This document shows, piece by piece, positions 18,934 through 27,574 of a DNA stretch of 64,000 bases (positions within the stretch are counted from its first letter, which is position 1; each line of letters starts with the position of its first letter). The notes under the pieces are model-generated. The model was not told the origin of the DNA. It saw only the letters and a list, made by a program, of their open reading frames with translations, and did no database searches. The stretch spans positions 1,116,001 through 1,180,000 of the forward strand of contig NZ_JAERQY020000001.1 in assembly GCF_016735495.2 (NCBI RefSeq), written 5' to 3'. The position numbers and the translations under genes were made by a program. The DNA comes from Lysobacter sp. MMG2 (GTDB lineage: Bacteria > Pseudomonadota > Gammaproteobacteria > Xanthomonadales > Xanthomonadaceae).

Positions 18934-19490
18934 CGTTCGCCGCCCGTCCACGCCAGCGGATGCAGCGATGCATGCGGCACGTCGATGCCGGCCATGTCGC
19001 CGAAGCTGCGCTGCTCGACCACGCAACGCAGCAGCCGGATCGCGCCACCGTGGGTGACGACGAGCACGCGTCGTCCCGCCGATGTCCGTACGATCTCGTC
19101 CATCGCGCTCGACAGGCGCTCACGGAACTGCGCGAACGTCTCGCCCCCGGGCGGAGGATTGGCGACCGGATCGGCCCAGAAGCGGCCCAGCGCATCGCCC
19201 TGCTCGTCCGCGAGCGTTTCGATCGGCACGCCCTGCCACTGCCCGAAGTGGTACTCGGCCAGGCGCGCATCGATGCGCATCGTCATCCCGCGCGCCTGCG
19301 CCAGTTCGCGCGCGAACACCGCACAGCGTTGCAGCGGCGAGGACACGATCAGCGACCAGTCTCCGCCCGCCACGGCCTCACGCAACTGCGTCCAGCCCAG
19401 CTCGCTCAGCGGATCGTCCAACTGCCCGCGATAGCTGCGCTGCCCGGTGTCGCCGTGGCGCAGCAGTTCGATGTGCGCCGGCCCGCTCAT
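18930..19490 (-). CDS. cobC: Alpha-ribazole phosphatase-like histidine phosphatase CobC
   Basis: 186 residues from the ATG at 19488-19490. Histidine phosphatase superfamily: catalytic RHG in [19 protein letters not shown] (His at about residue 12), second site [10 protein letters not shown]-like [14 protein letters not shown], acid residue region [11 protein letters not shown], and the second His in [13 protein letters not shown]. In cobalamin assembly it removes phosphate from alpha-ribazole phosphate or adenosylcobalamin 5'-phosphate. Assignment to CobC rather than a generic phosphoglycerate-mutase relative rests on its place between cobT and cobS with 4-base overlaps on both sides. Confidence 0.92.
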   Translation of the reverse strand: MSGPAHIELLRHGDTGQRSYRGQLDDPLSELGWTQLREAVAGGDWSLIVSSPLQRCAVFARELAQARGMTMRIDARLAEYHFGQWQGVPIETLADEQGDALGRFWADPVANPPPGGETFAQFRERLSSAMDEIVRTSAGRRVLVVTHGGAIRLLRCVVEQRSFGDMAGIDVPHASLHPLAWTGGER

Positions 19491-20533
19491 GCCTGCGACA
19501 CCCCAGCCTGCTCGAACGTCGCCATCTCGCGATGCAGCGCGCACGCCATCCGCAGCAACGGCACCGTCACGGCGGCGCCACTGGCCTCGCCAAGGCGCAT
19601 GCCGACATCGAGCAGCGGCTGCGCCTGCATCGCCTCCAGCACGCGCGCATGACCGCGCTCGCGCGACTTGTGCGAGAAGCACAGCCAGTCGCATACGCCC
19701 GGATTCAAACGCATCGCCGCCAGCGCGGCCACGGTGACGATGAAGCCGTCCACCAGCACCGGAATGCGCGCCTGCGCGGCTGCGATGCAGGCGCCCGCGA
19801 GCGCGGCGATCTCGAAGCCGCCCAGGCAGCGCAGCCGCTCCAGCGGCGTGTCCGCATGCGAGTTGCACAGCAGCGCACGCTGCACCACGTCGCATTTGCG
19901 CGCGATGCCGGCCGCGTCCAGTCCCGTTCCTGCGCCGACCATGTCTTCAGGCGCTACGCCGAGCAGCGCGCACGCCAGCGCCGTGGCGGCCGTCGTGTTG
20001 GCGATTCCCATCTCGCCGCCGATGAACAGGTCCGCGTCCGCATCCAGCGCCAGCGCCACGCGCTCGGCGCCGATCCGCATCGCCTCGGCCAGCTGCGCCT
20101 GCGTCATCGCCGGCGCTTCGCAGAAGTTCGCCGTGGACGGCGCGATCACCGCGCGATGCACGCCGGGAATCTCGCCGGGATCGTTCACGGTGCCCAGTTG
20201 CACGACGTCCAGCGTCGCGCCCAGGTGGCGCGCCAGCACGCTGATCGCCGCGCCACCGCCGGCGAAGTTGCGCACCATCTCGCCCGTCACGGCCTGCGGG
20301 AACGCGGACACGCCCTCCGCTGCGACGCCGTGATCGGCCGCGAACACGCTGATCCACACGCGTTCGATCCCGGGTCGGTCCGTCCCCTGACGCTGCGCCC
20401 ACCACACGGCGACGTCTTCCAGCACGCCGAGCGAACCGGGCGGCTTGGTCAGCATGTCCTGGCGCGCACGCGCGGCATGCGCTGCGAACGGGTCCGGAAC
20501 CGGACACGGCATGGTCCACCATGCGTCGATCAT
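19487..20533 (-). CDS. cobT: Nicotinate-nucleotide--dimethylbenzimidazole phosphoribosyltransferase CobT
   Basis: 348 residues from the ATG at 20531-20533. Activates the lower ligand base (dimethylbenzimidazole or analogue) to alpha-ribazole phosphate using nicotinate mononucleotide. Motifs: [16 protein letters not shown] near residue 27, [48 protein letters not shown], and [19 protein letters not shown] near the C terminus, whose Glu is the catalytic base. Overlaps cobU and cobC by 4 bases each. No bluB-like gene for making dimethylbenzimidazole is in the window. Confidence 0.97.
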   Translation of the reverse strand: MIDAWWTMPCPVPDPFAAHAARARQDMLTKPPGSLGVLEDVAVWWAQRQGTDRPGIERVWISVFAADHGVAAEGVSAFPQAVTGEMVRNFAGGGAAISVLARHLGATLDVVQLGTVNDPGEIPGVHRAVIAPSTANFCEAPAMTQAQLAEAMRIGAERVALALDADADLFIGGEMGIANTTAATALACALLGVAPEDMVGAGTGLDAAGIARKCDVVQRALLCNSHADTPLERLRCLGGFEIAALAGACIAAAQARIPVLVDGFIVTVAALAAMRLNPGVCDWLCFSHKSRERGHARVLEAMQAQPLLDVGMRLGEASGAAVTVPLLRMACALHREMATFEQAGVSQA

Positions 20534-21051
20534 TCGATGTTTCCCTTGAGTGCGAGCGGCAGTCCCGCCGCGACGAACAGCACGCGCTCGCAACGCGCGG
20601 CCAGTGACTGGTGCAGACGTCCGGCTTCATCGACGAAGCGCCGCGTGAGCGCGCCCATCGGCACGATGCCAAGCCCGACCTCGTTGCTCACCAGCACGAT
20701 CTCGCCGGGCAACGCAGGCAGCGCCTCCAGCAGCGCGTCGCGCTCGGCGACGAAACGCTGCTCGTCGTCCGATCCGAGCAGGTTGCTCATCCACAACGTC
20801 AGGCAGTCGACGAGCACGCAACGCTGCGGATGCGCATGCTCGCGCAGCGTCGCGGCGAGCGCGAGCGGCGCTTCGACGCTGCGCCAATGCGCAGGCCGAC
20901 GCGCGCGGTGATGAGCGATGCGCTCCGCCATCTCCGCGTCGTGAGCCTGCGCGGTGGCGACGTACACCACCTCGCGGCCTGACTGCGACGCAAGCCGTTC
21001 GGCCAACGCGCTCTTTCCCGAACGCGCGCCACCGAGGATCAGGCTGCGCAT
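20530..21051 (-). CDS. cobU: Bifunctional adenosylcobinamide kinase/adenosylcobinamide-phosphate guanylyltransferase
   Basis: 173 residues from the ATG at 21049-21051. Phosphorylates adenosylcobinamide and adds GMP. P-loop [17 protein letters not shown] at the N terminus, [17 protein letters not shown] (region of the guanylylated His in the family), [15 protein letters not shown] and [16 protein letters not shown]. It starts inside the last 13 bases of cobQ and overlaps cobT by 4. Having a kinase able to use cobinamide is what permits salvage of incomplete corrinoids. Confidence 0.97.
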   Translation of the reverse strand: MRSLILGGARSGKSALAERLASQSGREVVYVATAQAHDAEMAERIAHHRARRPAHWRSVEAPLALAATLREHAHPQRCVLVDCLTLWMSNLLGSDDEQRFVAERDALLEALPALPGEIVLVSNEVGLGIVPMGALTRRFVDEAGRLHQSLAARCERVLFVAAGLPLALKGNIE

Positions 21052-22514
21052 GAGGTCGCTCCGCACAGCAGCGCACGCAGTGCGTCGCCATCCAGGTGTG
21101 CGGCCACTGCGTCGGCGAGCCGCTCGATCGACGTCTCGCGCAGCGCCTGTACGTCGATCGCCACGGCATCGTGAAGTCCGGCCCATCGCAGCAGCGCCGC
21201 GAGTGCCTCGGGATGATCGAACACGCCGTGCAGGTAGGTCCCCATCACCTGCCCGTCGGCCGAGATCGCACCGTCCATGCGCCCATCGTCCAGCCGGCTC
21301 GACGGCAGCGCCATGCCCGATCCCTCGCTGACACCACAATGGATTTCGTAACCGCGCACGCGCGCATCGCCGATCAGCAATCGGCCGCTCACGCTGCGCA
21401 ACTGCTTGTGTGGCGCAAGGGTGGTGCGCAGATCGAGCCAGCCCAGGCCGTCGCTCGATCCCGCCTCGCCTTCGATGCCATGCGGATCGTGCACCGCGTG
21501 TCCGAGCATCTGTAGCCCACCGCAGATCCCGAGCACCTTGCCGCCGTAGCGCAGGTGCCGCGCGATTGCGGCCTGCCATCCGCCCGCGCGCAGCCACGCC
21601 AGGTCCGCGCGCGTGGACTTGCTGCCGGGCAGCACGATCAGATCGCACGGTGGCGGAACTTCACCCGGCCCGACAAACACCACGTCCACCTGTGGATGCG
21701 CGCGCAGCGCATCGAAATCGGTGTGGTTGCTGATTCGCGGCAATGCAGGCACGGCGATGCGCAGGCGCGCACCTGGTTGCGCCTGACGCGACGGCGGCAG
21801 CGCATCCTCGGCCTCCAGGTGCAGCCCATGCAGATAGGGAAGCACGCCGAACACGGGCTTGCCGGTCTCGCGCACCAGCCAGTCCAGTCCAGGCTGCAGC
21901 AGCGCCAGGTCACCGCGGAAGCGGTTGATGACGAAACCTTGCACGCGGGCGCGCTCGCTCGGGCTCAGCAGCGCGAGCGTGCCGACGAGGTGCGCGAAGA
22001 CGCCGCCGCGGTCGATGTCCGCCACCAGGATGACGGGGCAATCCACCGCCTCCGCATAGCCCATGTTGGCGATGTCGTTGTCGCGCAGGTTGATCTCCGC
22101 GGGGCTGCCGGCGCCTTCCACGACCACTGCTTCGTACTGCGCGCACAGGCGTGCGTGCGAGGCGAGCACCGCGTCGCGCGCGATGCGCTTGTAGTCGTGG
22201 TAGCCGCGCGCGTCGAGGTTCGCCACCGCGCGCCCATGCACGATCACCTGCGCGCCCGTGTCGCTGTTGGGCTTGAGCAGGATCGGATTGAAATCGGTAT
22301 GCGGCGCCAGCCCGCAGGCCTGCGCCTGCACGGCCTGCGCGCGGCCGATCTCGCCGCCGTCCTCGGTGACTGCGGAATTGAGCGCCATGTTCTGCGGTTT
22401 GAACGGCGCCACGCGCACGCCCTGCCGATGCAACCATCGGCACAGCGCGGCCACCAGCGTGCTCTTGCCCGCATCGGACGTGCAGCCCTGCACCATCAGC
22501 ACGCGCGCGCTCAT
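21039..22514 (-). CDS. cobQ: Cobyric acid synthase
   Basis: 491 residues from the ATG at 22512-22514. ATP- and glutamine-dependent amidation of adenosylcobyrinic acid a,c-diamide at four side chains. N-terminal dethiobiotin-synthase-like ATPase ([70 protein letters not shown]) and C-terminal class I glutaminase with nucleophile Cys in [13 protein letters not shown] and His in [12 protein letters not shown]. Overlaps cobD by 4 and cobU by 13 bases. Confidence 0.97.
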   Translation of the reverse strand: MSARVLMVQGCTSDAGKSTLVAALCRWLHRQGVRVAPFKPQNMALNSAVTEDGGEIGRAQAVQAQACGLAPHTDFNPILLKPNSDTGAQVIVHGRAVANLDARGYHDYKRIARDAVLASHARLCAQYEAVVVEGAGSPAEINLRDNDIANMGYAEAVDCPVILVADIDRGGVFAHLVGTLALLSPSERARVQGFVINRFRGDLALLQPGLDWLVRETGKPVFGVLPYLHGLHLEAEDALPPSRQAQPGARLRIAVPALPRISNHTDFDALRAHPQVDVVFVGPGEVPPPCDLIVLPGSKSTRADLAWLRAGGWQAAIARHLRYGGKVLGICGGLQMLGHAVHDPHGIEGEAGSSDGLGWLDLRTTLAPHKQLRSVSGRLLIGDARVRGYEIHCGVSEGSGMALPSSRLDDGRMDGAISADGQVMGTYLHGVFDHPEALAALLRWAGLHDAVAIDVQALRETSIERLADAVAAHLDGDALRALLCGATSCAA

Positions 22515-23506
22515 GCCGCGTCCTCCGACAATGCAGACGCGAGTCCCGAGGCGAGCCGCTCGAAACCGGCCTCGTCCGCCGGCAACCCGAAGCGCAGGCT
22601 TGCAGGCTGCTCGAACAGTCGCGTGAGAATGCCGCGCCGTGCCAGCGCCTCGTGCAATGCGGCCGCGCGCGGATCGCGCCGCCACTGGAAGAACGCGCAG
22701 CCGGCGGTAGGCGCGAGGCCCGCGTCGGTCAGCACGCGGCGCAGGCGTTCGCCCGCGGCAAGAAGACGCTCGCGCTGCGTCGCCTGCCATGGGCGATCGG
22801 CGAGCGCATGGCGCAGTGCCCAGCGCGTGGGGCCGGAGAGCGTCCACGGGCCCAGTGTTTCGCGCAGTCGCCCGATCAACTCCGGTGATGCGCAGACGAA
22901 CCCTGCACGCGCGCCGGCCAGGCCGAAGAACTTGCCCACCGAACGCAACACGATCAGTCCTTCGCGATCGCTCGCATCGCACAGGCTGTCGTGCGGCGTC
23001 GCATCGAGGAAAGCTTCGTCGACGACCAGCCAGCCGCCGCGCGGTGCCAACGCGCAATGCAGCGCAAGCAGCGTCGCGCGTTCGAAGCGTTCGCCGCCGG
23101 GATTGTTGGGATGGATCAGCGCGACGACGTCGAAGCGCTCGTGCGCCGACAGCAGCGCGTCTGCCGCCAGTGTCTCCACTTCGTGCCCCGCCGCGCGCCA
23201 TGCGTGCGCGTGTTCGGCATAGCCGGGCGCGATGACGCCGACGCGCGAATGCGCACGCATTCGCGGCAAGGCCTGGATCGCCGCCTGCGATCCCGCCACG
23301 GGCAGCAGGTGCGACGCGTCGTAGTAGTCGCGCGCGGTCTCGATCAATCCGTCGTCGTCCTCGGGCAGCCGATGCCATGCCGATGCCGGAACCTCGGGCA
23401 CGGGCCAGGCGAACGGACTGATGCCGGTGGACAGGTCCAGCCATTCCGAAGGCGCGATGTCGTAAGTTCGCGCCGCGCGCAGCAAGCGGCCACCGTGTTC
23501 AAGCAT
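22511..23506 (-). CDS. cobD: Threonine-phosphate decarboxylase (PLP-dependent)
   Basis: 331 residues from the ATG at 23504-23506 ([20 protein letters not shown]). Class I/II aminotransferase fold; in this pathway it makes (R)-1-aminopropan-2-ol phosphate from threonine phosphate for the nucleotide loop. Motifs: [47 protein letters not shown] and the PLP lysine in [17 protein letters not shown]. Named CobD in Salmonella and CobC in Pseudomonas. Starts inside the last 8 bases of cbiB and overlaps cobQ by 4. Confidence 0.93.
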   Translation of the reverse strand: MLEHGGRLLRAARTYDIAPSEWLDLSTGISPFAWPVPEVPASAWHRLPEDDDGLIETARDYYDASHLLPVAGSQAAIQALPRMRAHSRVGVIAPGYAEHAHAWRAAGHEVETLAADALLSAHERFDVVALIHPNNPGGERFERATLLALHCALAPRGGWLVVDEAFLDATPHDSLCDASDREGLIVLRSVGKFFGLAGARAGFVCASPELIGRLRETLGPWTLSGPTRWALRHALADRPWQATQRERLLAAGERLRRVLTDAGLAPTAGCAFFQWRRDPRAAALHEALARRGILTRLFEQPASLRFGLPADEAGFERLASGLASALSEDAA

Positions 23507-24425
23507 GCAGGTCTCCCGCAACAAGGGCCGCCACCGTCGCCATCGCGAGCCACAGCCCCACGCCGCGTCGAACCAGGCGTCGCGCGGCGGCGATGGCGTC
23601 GGCGTCCGCGAGCGCGCCTTCGCCGAGCGCGGGACGCGATTCCCAGACACCGTGATACGGCGCCGGTCCGCCCAGGCGCACCCGCAGCGCGCCTGCGCCG
23701 GCGGCCATCACCGGGCCGGCGTTCGGACTGTCCCACTGCGGCGCCTGCGTGCGCCAACAGCGCAATGCGGCGGCGGCATGGCCGAGCAGCGCGTAGGTGA
23801 GTGCGGTCAGCCGCGCGGGCACGTAGTTCAGCGCATCGTCGATGCGTGCAGCCGCCCAGCCATAACGTTCGAAACGCGGCGTGCGATAGCCCCACATCGC
23901 ATCCAGCGTGTTCGACAACCGGTAAAGCACGACACCCGGCGCGCCCAGCAGCGCGAACCAGAACAGCGCCCCGAACACCGCATCGCTGCCGTTCTCCAGC
24001 ACCGACTCGGTGGCGGCGGCGGCGACCTGCGAGGCGTCGAGCGCGCCAGTGTCGCGGCTGACCATCCGCCCCACCGCTTGACGTGCGGCATCCAGATCCC
24101 CCTCGCGCAACGCGGCTTCAACCGCGCGCGCATGCTCGCCCAGACTGCGATGTCCAACGGCTAGGTACAGTGCACACGCCGCGAACAGCCACGACGCCGT
24201 TGCCGACCACGCAGCCAGTGCCTGCACGATCAGCGCGGCGATCGCCACGAACGGCAGCACGGCGATGCTCCAGCCGATGACGCCGGCCAGGCGGCGGTTG
24301 CGATGGATGCGTCGTTCGATGCCCATGGCGATGCGTCCGAACGCGACCAGCGGATGCGCGCGCCGCGGCTCGCCCAGCAGCGCGTCCAGCGCCATGCCCG
24401 CCAGCATCGCCAGCGCCGTGCTCAT
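23499..24425 (-). CDS. cbiB: Adenosylcobinamide-phosphate synthase CbiB
   Basis: 308 residues from the ATG at 24423-24425. Membrane protein that attaches aminopropanol (phosphate) to adenosylcobyric acid. Signature elements: [20 protein letters not shown] at the N terminus, [20 protein letters not shown] with [52 protein letters not shown] and [15 protein letters not shown]. Four or more membrane helices. Overlaps cobB by 4 and cobD by 8 bases. Confidence 0.96.
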   Translation of the reverse strand: MSTALAMLAGMALDALLGEPRRAHPLVAFGRIAMGIERRIHRNRRLAGVIGWSIAVLPFVAIAALIVQALAAWSATASWLFAACALYLAVGHRSLGEHARAVEAALREGDLDAARQAVGRMVSRDTGALDASQVAAAATESVLENGSDAVFGALFWFALLGAPGVVLYRLSNTLDAMWGYRTPRFERYGWAAARIDDALNYVPARLTALTYALLGHAAAALRCWRTQAPQWDSPNAGPVMAAGAGALRVRLGGPAPYHGVWESRPALGEGALADADAIAAARRLVRRGVGLWLAMATVAALVAGDLHA

Positions 24426-25720
24426 GGCAGGAACAACCGCGTGGCCGCGACCGGGTCGGACGGGAAGTAGAAATGCACGAAGCTGGCCGTCATGCGCGCA
24501 TCGCGATAGACCGCCTCGATGCTGGGGCCGCCGTTCGGGTTGATCGCCGATGCCAGCGCCGGCGATTCGATGTTCGCCTTCGCATAGTGGAAGGTGTGCC
24601 CGCGCAGCGTCCCTTCCGGCAGCGCGACCGACTGCAGCCCCAGCGCGGCCAGGCGCGGCTGCATCACGGCATGGCCGCGCAGGAGTCCGGCCATCGGTGC
24701 CTGCGCGCCGTCGCGATCGGTCAGCGAATCCAGCGCGAACAGCATGCCGCCGCACTCGGCCAGCAGCGGTTTGCCTGCGTCGCGATGTGCACGCAGTGCC
24801 GCGTGCAGGTCGGTGCGCTGCGACAGCGTTTGCAGGTGCAGTTCCGGGTAGCCGCCGGGCAACCATGCCGCATCGCAGTCGGGCAGCGCGTCGCCTGCCA
24901 ATGGCGAGAAGAAGTGCAGCTCCGCGCCGGCCTGGCGAAGCAGGTCGAGGTTGGCGGGGTAAAAGAAACAGAACGCGGCATCGCGCGCCACGGCGATGCG
25001 CACGCCATGCAGGTTCGCATGCACGTCATTCGTGCGCGCCGGCGCGAAGGCGACCTCGGGCGGCAGCTCGGTCGACGCGTGGAGCTGCCATGCGTCGGCC
25101 AGCGCATCCAGAAGTCCATCGAGATCGGACAGTTCGCCGGCCGATACCAGGCCCAGGTGACGCTCGGGCAACGCGAGTTGCGCATCGCGCGGCAGCGCGC
25201 CGAGCCATTGCAGTTCAGGCGAAAGGCTCTCGCGCAGCAGCTTCGCGTGGTGCGCGCTACCGATGCGGTTGGCTGCGACGCCGTACATCGCCAGGCCTTC
25301 GCGATACCGTGCCAGCCCCACGGCCAGCGCGCCGAAGGTTTGCGCCATCGCCGAGCCGTCGATCACCGCGAGCACGGGCAATCCCAACGTCTGCGCGAGA
25401 TCCGCGCTCGACGGCGCGCCATCGAAGAGACCCATCACGCCTTCGACGAGGATCAAGTCGGCTTCGCCGGCCGCGGCATGCAGCCGCGCGCGCACATCCG
25501 CCTCGCCGGTCATCCACAGATCGAGCTGGTACGCCGGCGCACCGCTTGCACGCTCCAGGATCATCGGGTCGAGGAAATCGGGCCCCGTCTTGAACACACG
25601 CACGCGTCGCCCTTGACGCGCGTGCCAGCGCGCGAGCGCGGCCGTCACACTGGTCTTGCCCTGCCCCGAGGCAGGCGCGGATACCAGCAGCGCAGGGCAG
25701 CGGCGCGCGTCCATGGTCAC
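24422..25720 (-). CDS. cobB: Cobyrinate a,c-diamide synthase
   Basis: 432 residues from a GTG at 25718-25720 that overlaps the cobO stop; an ATG two codons later (25712-25714) is an equally possible start. ATP- and glutamine-dependent amidation of cobyrinic acid at positions a and c. N-terminal P-loop [19 protein letters not shown] and [22 protein letters not shown], and C-terminal glutaminase with Cys in [15 protein letters not shown] and HFYFPSDP at the end. This is the earliest pathway step in the window, so the cell can start from cobyrinate as well as cobinamide. Confidence 0.95.
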   Translation of the reverse strand: MTMDARRCPALLVSAPASGQGKTSVTAALARWHARQGRRVRVFKTGPDFLDPMILERASGAPAYQLDLWMTGEADVRARLHAAAGEADLILVEGVMGLFDGAPSSADLAQTLGLPVLAVIDGSAMAQTFGALAVGLARYREGLAMYGVAANRIGSAHHAKLLRESLSPELQWLGALPRDAQLALPERHLGLVSAGELSDLDGLLDALADAWQLHASTELPPEVAFAPARTNDVHANLHGVRIAVARDAAFCFFYPANLDLLRQAGAELHFFSPLAGDALPDCDAAWLPGGYPELHLQTLSQRTDLHAALRAHRDAGKPLLAECGGMLFALDSLTDRDGAQAPMAGLLRGHAVMQPRLAALGLQSVALPEGTLRGHTFHYAKANIESPALASAINPNGGPSIEAVYRDARMTASFVHFYFPSDPVAATRLFLP

Positions 25721-26343
25721 AGCTCGATTCCGTGCTGCGCCTTGATGCCGGCCTTGAACGCATGCTTGACCACGCGCATCTCGGTGACCGTATCGGCCGC
25801 GTCGATCAGCGCCTGCGGCGCGCCGCGCCCGGTGATGACCACGTGTTGTCGTTCCGGTCGCGAGGCCAGCGCGGCGAGCACCGCATCCAGCGCGACGTAC
25901 TCCTTCGTCAGCGCGATGTTCAACTCGTCCAGGAGCACGAAGTCATAAGCAGGATCGGCCATCATGCGCGCGGCCACGTCCCACGCCGCACTTGCCGCGG
26001 CGATGTCGCGCGCGCGGTCCTGCGTTTCCCAGGTGTAGCCCTCGCCCATGACGTGATACTCCACCGCGTCGTCGAAACGACGGAAGAAGGCCTCCTCCCC
26101 CGTGGAGAAGCTGCCCTTGATGAACTGCACCACGCCGCAGCGAAATCCGTGCCCGAGCGAGCGCGCGAGCATGCCGAAGCCGGACGAGCTCTTGCCCTTG
26201 CCGTTGCCCGTGTTCACCACCACGACGCCGCGGTCGATGGTCGCACGGGCGATGCGACGGTCCACGAGTTCCTTCTTGCGCTGCGCGCGCTCGCGGTGAT
26301 GCGCTTCCTCGCTGAGCCCGCGGCGCTCGGAGCCGGCGCTCAC
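25717..26343 (-). CDS. cobO: Cob(I)yrinic acid a,c-diamide adenosyltransferase
   Basis: 208 residues from the GTG at 26341-26343 (VSAGSERRGLSEEAHHRERA), which overlaps the stop of the upstream membrane gene (GTGA). Transfers the adenosyl group of ATP to reduced corrinoid cobalt. CobA/CobO/BtuR fold: P-loop VVVNTGNGKGKSSSGFGMLAR, GFRCGVVQFIKGSFSTGEE, DFVLLDELNIALTKEYV, and GRGAPQALIDAADTVTEM. First cobalamin-assembly enzyme after the uptake genes. Confidence 0.96.
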   Translation of the reverse strand: MSAGSERRGLSEEAHHRERAQRKKELVDRRIARATIDRGVVVVNTGNGKGKSSSGFGMLARSLGHGFRCGVVQFIKGSFSTGEEAFFRRFDDAVEYHVMGEGYTWETQDRARDIAAASAAWDVAARMMADPAYDFVLLDELNIALTKEYVALDAVLAALASRPERQHVVITGRGAPQALIDAADTVTEMRVVKHAFKAGIKAQHGIEL

Positions 26344-26957
26344 GCGCGCACGCTCCGCGCGGCGACGCGCGCGAACGCACCGATCGCGATCGCCCGCAAC
26401 GCGAACGCCAGCCCGACATAGCCGGCGAGCGTGCCCAGCGCGCGCGGGTAATACTGCGGGATGCGGACGATGAAGCCCGTGAGCGTGGGCTCCGGATAAC
26501 GGCCGGAGAAGAAGTAGAAGCCGCCCTTGGAAATCAGGTACGCCACGCTGGCCGTGACCACCAGCGCCAACACCAGGCGCGGCAGCGCGCTCCAGCGGTC
26601 CCGATGCAGCCGCGTGGCGTACACGTGACCGCCCAGCCACAGCGCCGCATACGCCAGCGCGACCGCCCAGTACGCCGGCGACAGGCACCAGTCGGTGATC
26701 GTGCCGGTGGCCAGGCTGGCGAAGTCGAGCAGCGAGGACAGCACGAAGAACGCCGGCAGTGCCCACATCGGCCGCAGCGTCGCGCCGACCAGGAAGAACA
26801 CTGCCCACGATGCACTCGGCAGCGCATTCACGCTGGCGAAGTGCTGGCCGCGCGTGCAGATCATCAATGCGGCGAGCGCGGCGGCGACCAGAATCTGCGC
26901 ACGCGGCGACGAGTACGGCAGGAGGCTTTCGGTGCCAGAGAATCGCAGTGCGTTCAT
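26340..26957 (-). CDS. BtuM-like cobalamin uptake membrane protein, copy B
   Basis: 205 residues from the ATG at 26955-26957 with GAGGAG upstream. About six membrane helices, no soluble domain. It is a diverged paralogue of the gene just upstream: shared pieces include DWCLSPAYW against DFCVTAAYS, AYAALWLGGHVYATRL against AYAALWYGGRLYADRL, and SKGGFYFFSGRYPEP against SNGAFYWLGGRYAEP. Cys91 aligns with Cys79 of the partner. Size, topology, one conserved Cys early in the chain and a place beside btuB under a cobalamin riboswitch fit BtuM, the solitary S-component-type B12 transporter of Gram-negatives, whose Cys80 binds the cobalt. No btuCDF is present. Family call is inferred from context and pattern. 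Confidence 0.65.
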   Translation of the reverse strand: MNALRFSGTESLLPYSSPRAQILVAAALAALMICTRGQHFASVNALPSASWAVFFLVGATLRPMWALPAFFVLSSLLDFASLATGTITDWCLSPAYWAVALAYAALWLGGHVYATRLHRDRWSALPRLVLALVVTASVAYLISKGGFYFFSGRYPEPTLTGFIVRIPQYYPRALGTLAGYVGLAFALRAIAIGAFARVAARSVRA

Positions 26958-26968
26958 GGTGAATCTCC

Positions 26969-27550
26969 TCAACGGCCGGCGGGCTGCGTGTTGGAACGAA
27001 GGCCCACCACGCGATCAAGGATCGCGTGGACGACCAGTGCGACGGCGATGTAGGCCATCGTCGTGCGCACGAACAGCGGACCCCACTGCCAGGCGCGCGC
27101 CAGATACTCGGCGGAATGCGGCTCCGCGTAGCGACCGCCCAGCCAATAGAACGCGCCATTGGAAATGGCGAACGACACCGACGCGCTAAGCAGTGCGACG
27201 CCGGCGGCGCCGAGCATCGACGCCCATGTGGTGCGCAGTCGATCGGCGTACAGACGTCCGCCATACCAGAGCGCGGCGTACGCGGGCAGCAGGAACGAAT
27301 ACGCCGCAGTCACGCAGAAATCGCTGACGCCGGCGTATTCGATGGCGATCCAGTCGATCGCCACCGCCAGCGCGATGAACACCGCGAACTGCCAGTGCTT
27401 GCGCAGGTAGAGGCCGCCGAGGAAGAACAGCGCCATCGAGGCGTCGGGCAGGTGCAGCGCGTCGCCGAAATGATGGAAGCGCGTGGCGATCATCAGCGCG
27501 GCGAAAGCGGCGAACAGGCCCAGGTCGGCGTGGCGTGTCAGGGGTTTCAT
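26969..27550 (-). CDS. BtuM-like cobalamin uptake membrane protein, copy A
   Basis: 193 residues from the ATG at 27548-27550 (MKPLTRHADLGLFAAFAALM). About six membrane helices: ADLGLFAAFAALMIATRF, SMALFFLGGLYL, FAVFIALAVAIDWIAIEY and others. Cys79 lies in VSDFCVTAAYS, almost the same position as the cobalt-binding Cys80 reported for Thiobacillus denitrificans BtuM. 24 bp after btuB and 11 bp before its paralogue. As an S-component-like protein without an ECF energising module it would take up cobalamin or a precursor and possibly remove the upper ligand. This is inference from size, Cys position and context. Confidence 0.68.
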   Translation of the reverse strand: MKPLTRHADLGLFAAFAALMIATRFHHFGDALHLPDASMALFFLGGLYLRKHWQFAVFIALAVAIDWIAIEYAGVSDFCVTAAYSFLLPAYAALWYGGRLYADRLRTTWASMLGAAGVALLSASVSFAISNGAFYWLGGRYAEPHSAEYLARAWQWGPLFVRTTMAYIAVALVVHAILDRVVGLRSNTQPAGR

Positions 27551-27574
27551 CGGCGGCCTCACGTTGGTGTCCGC

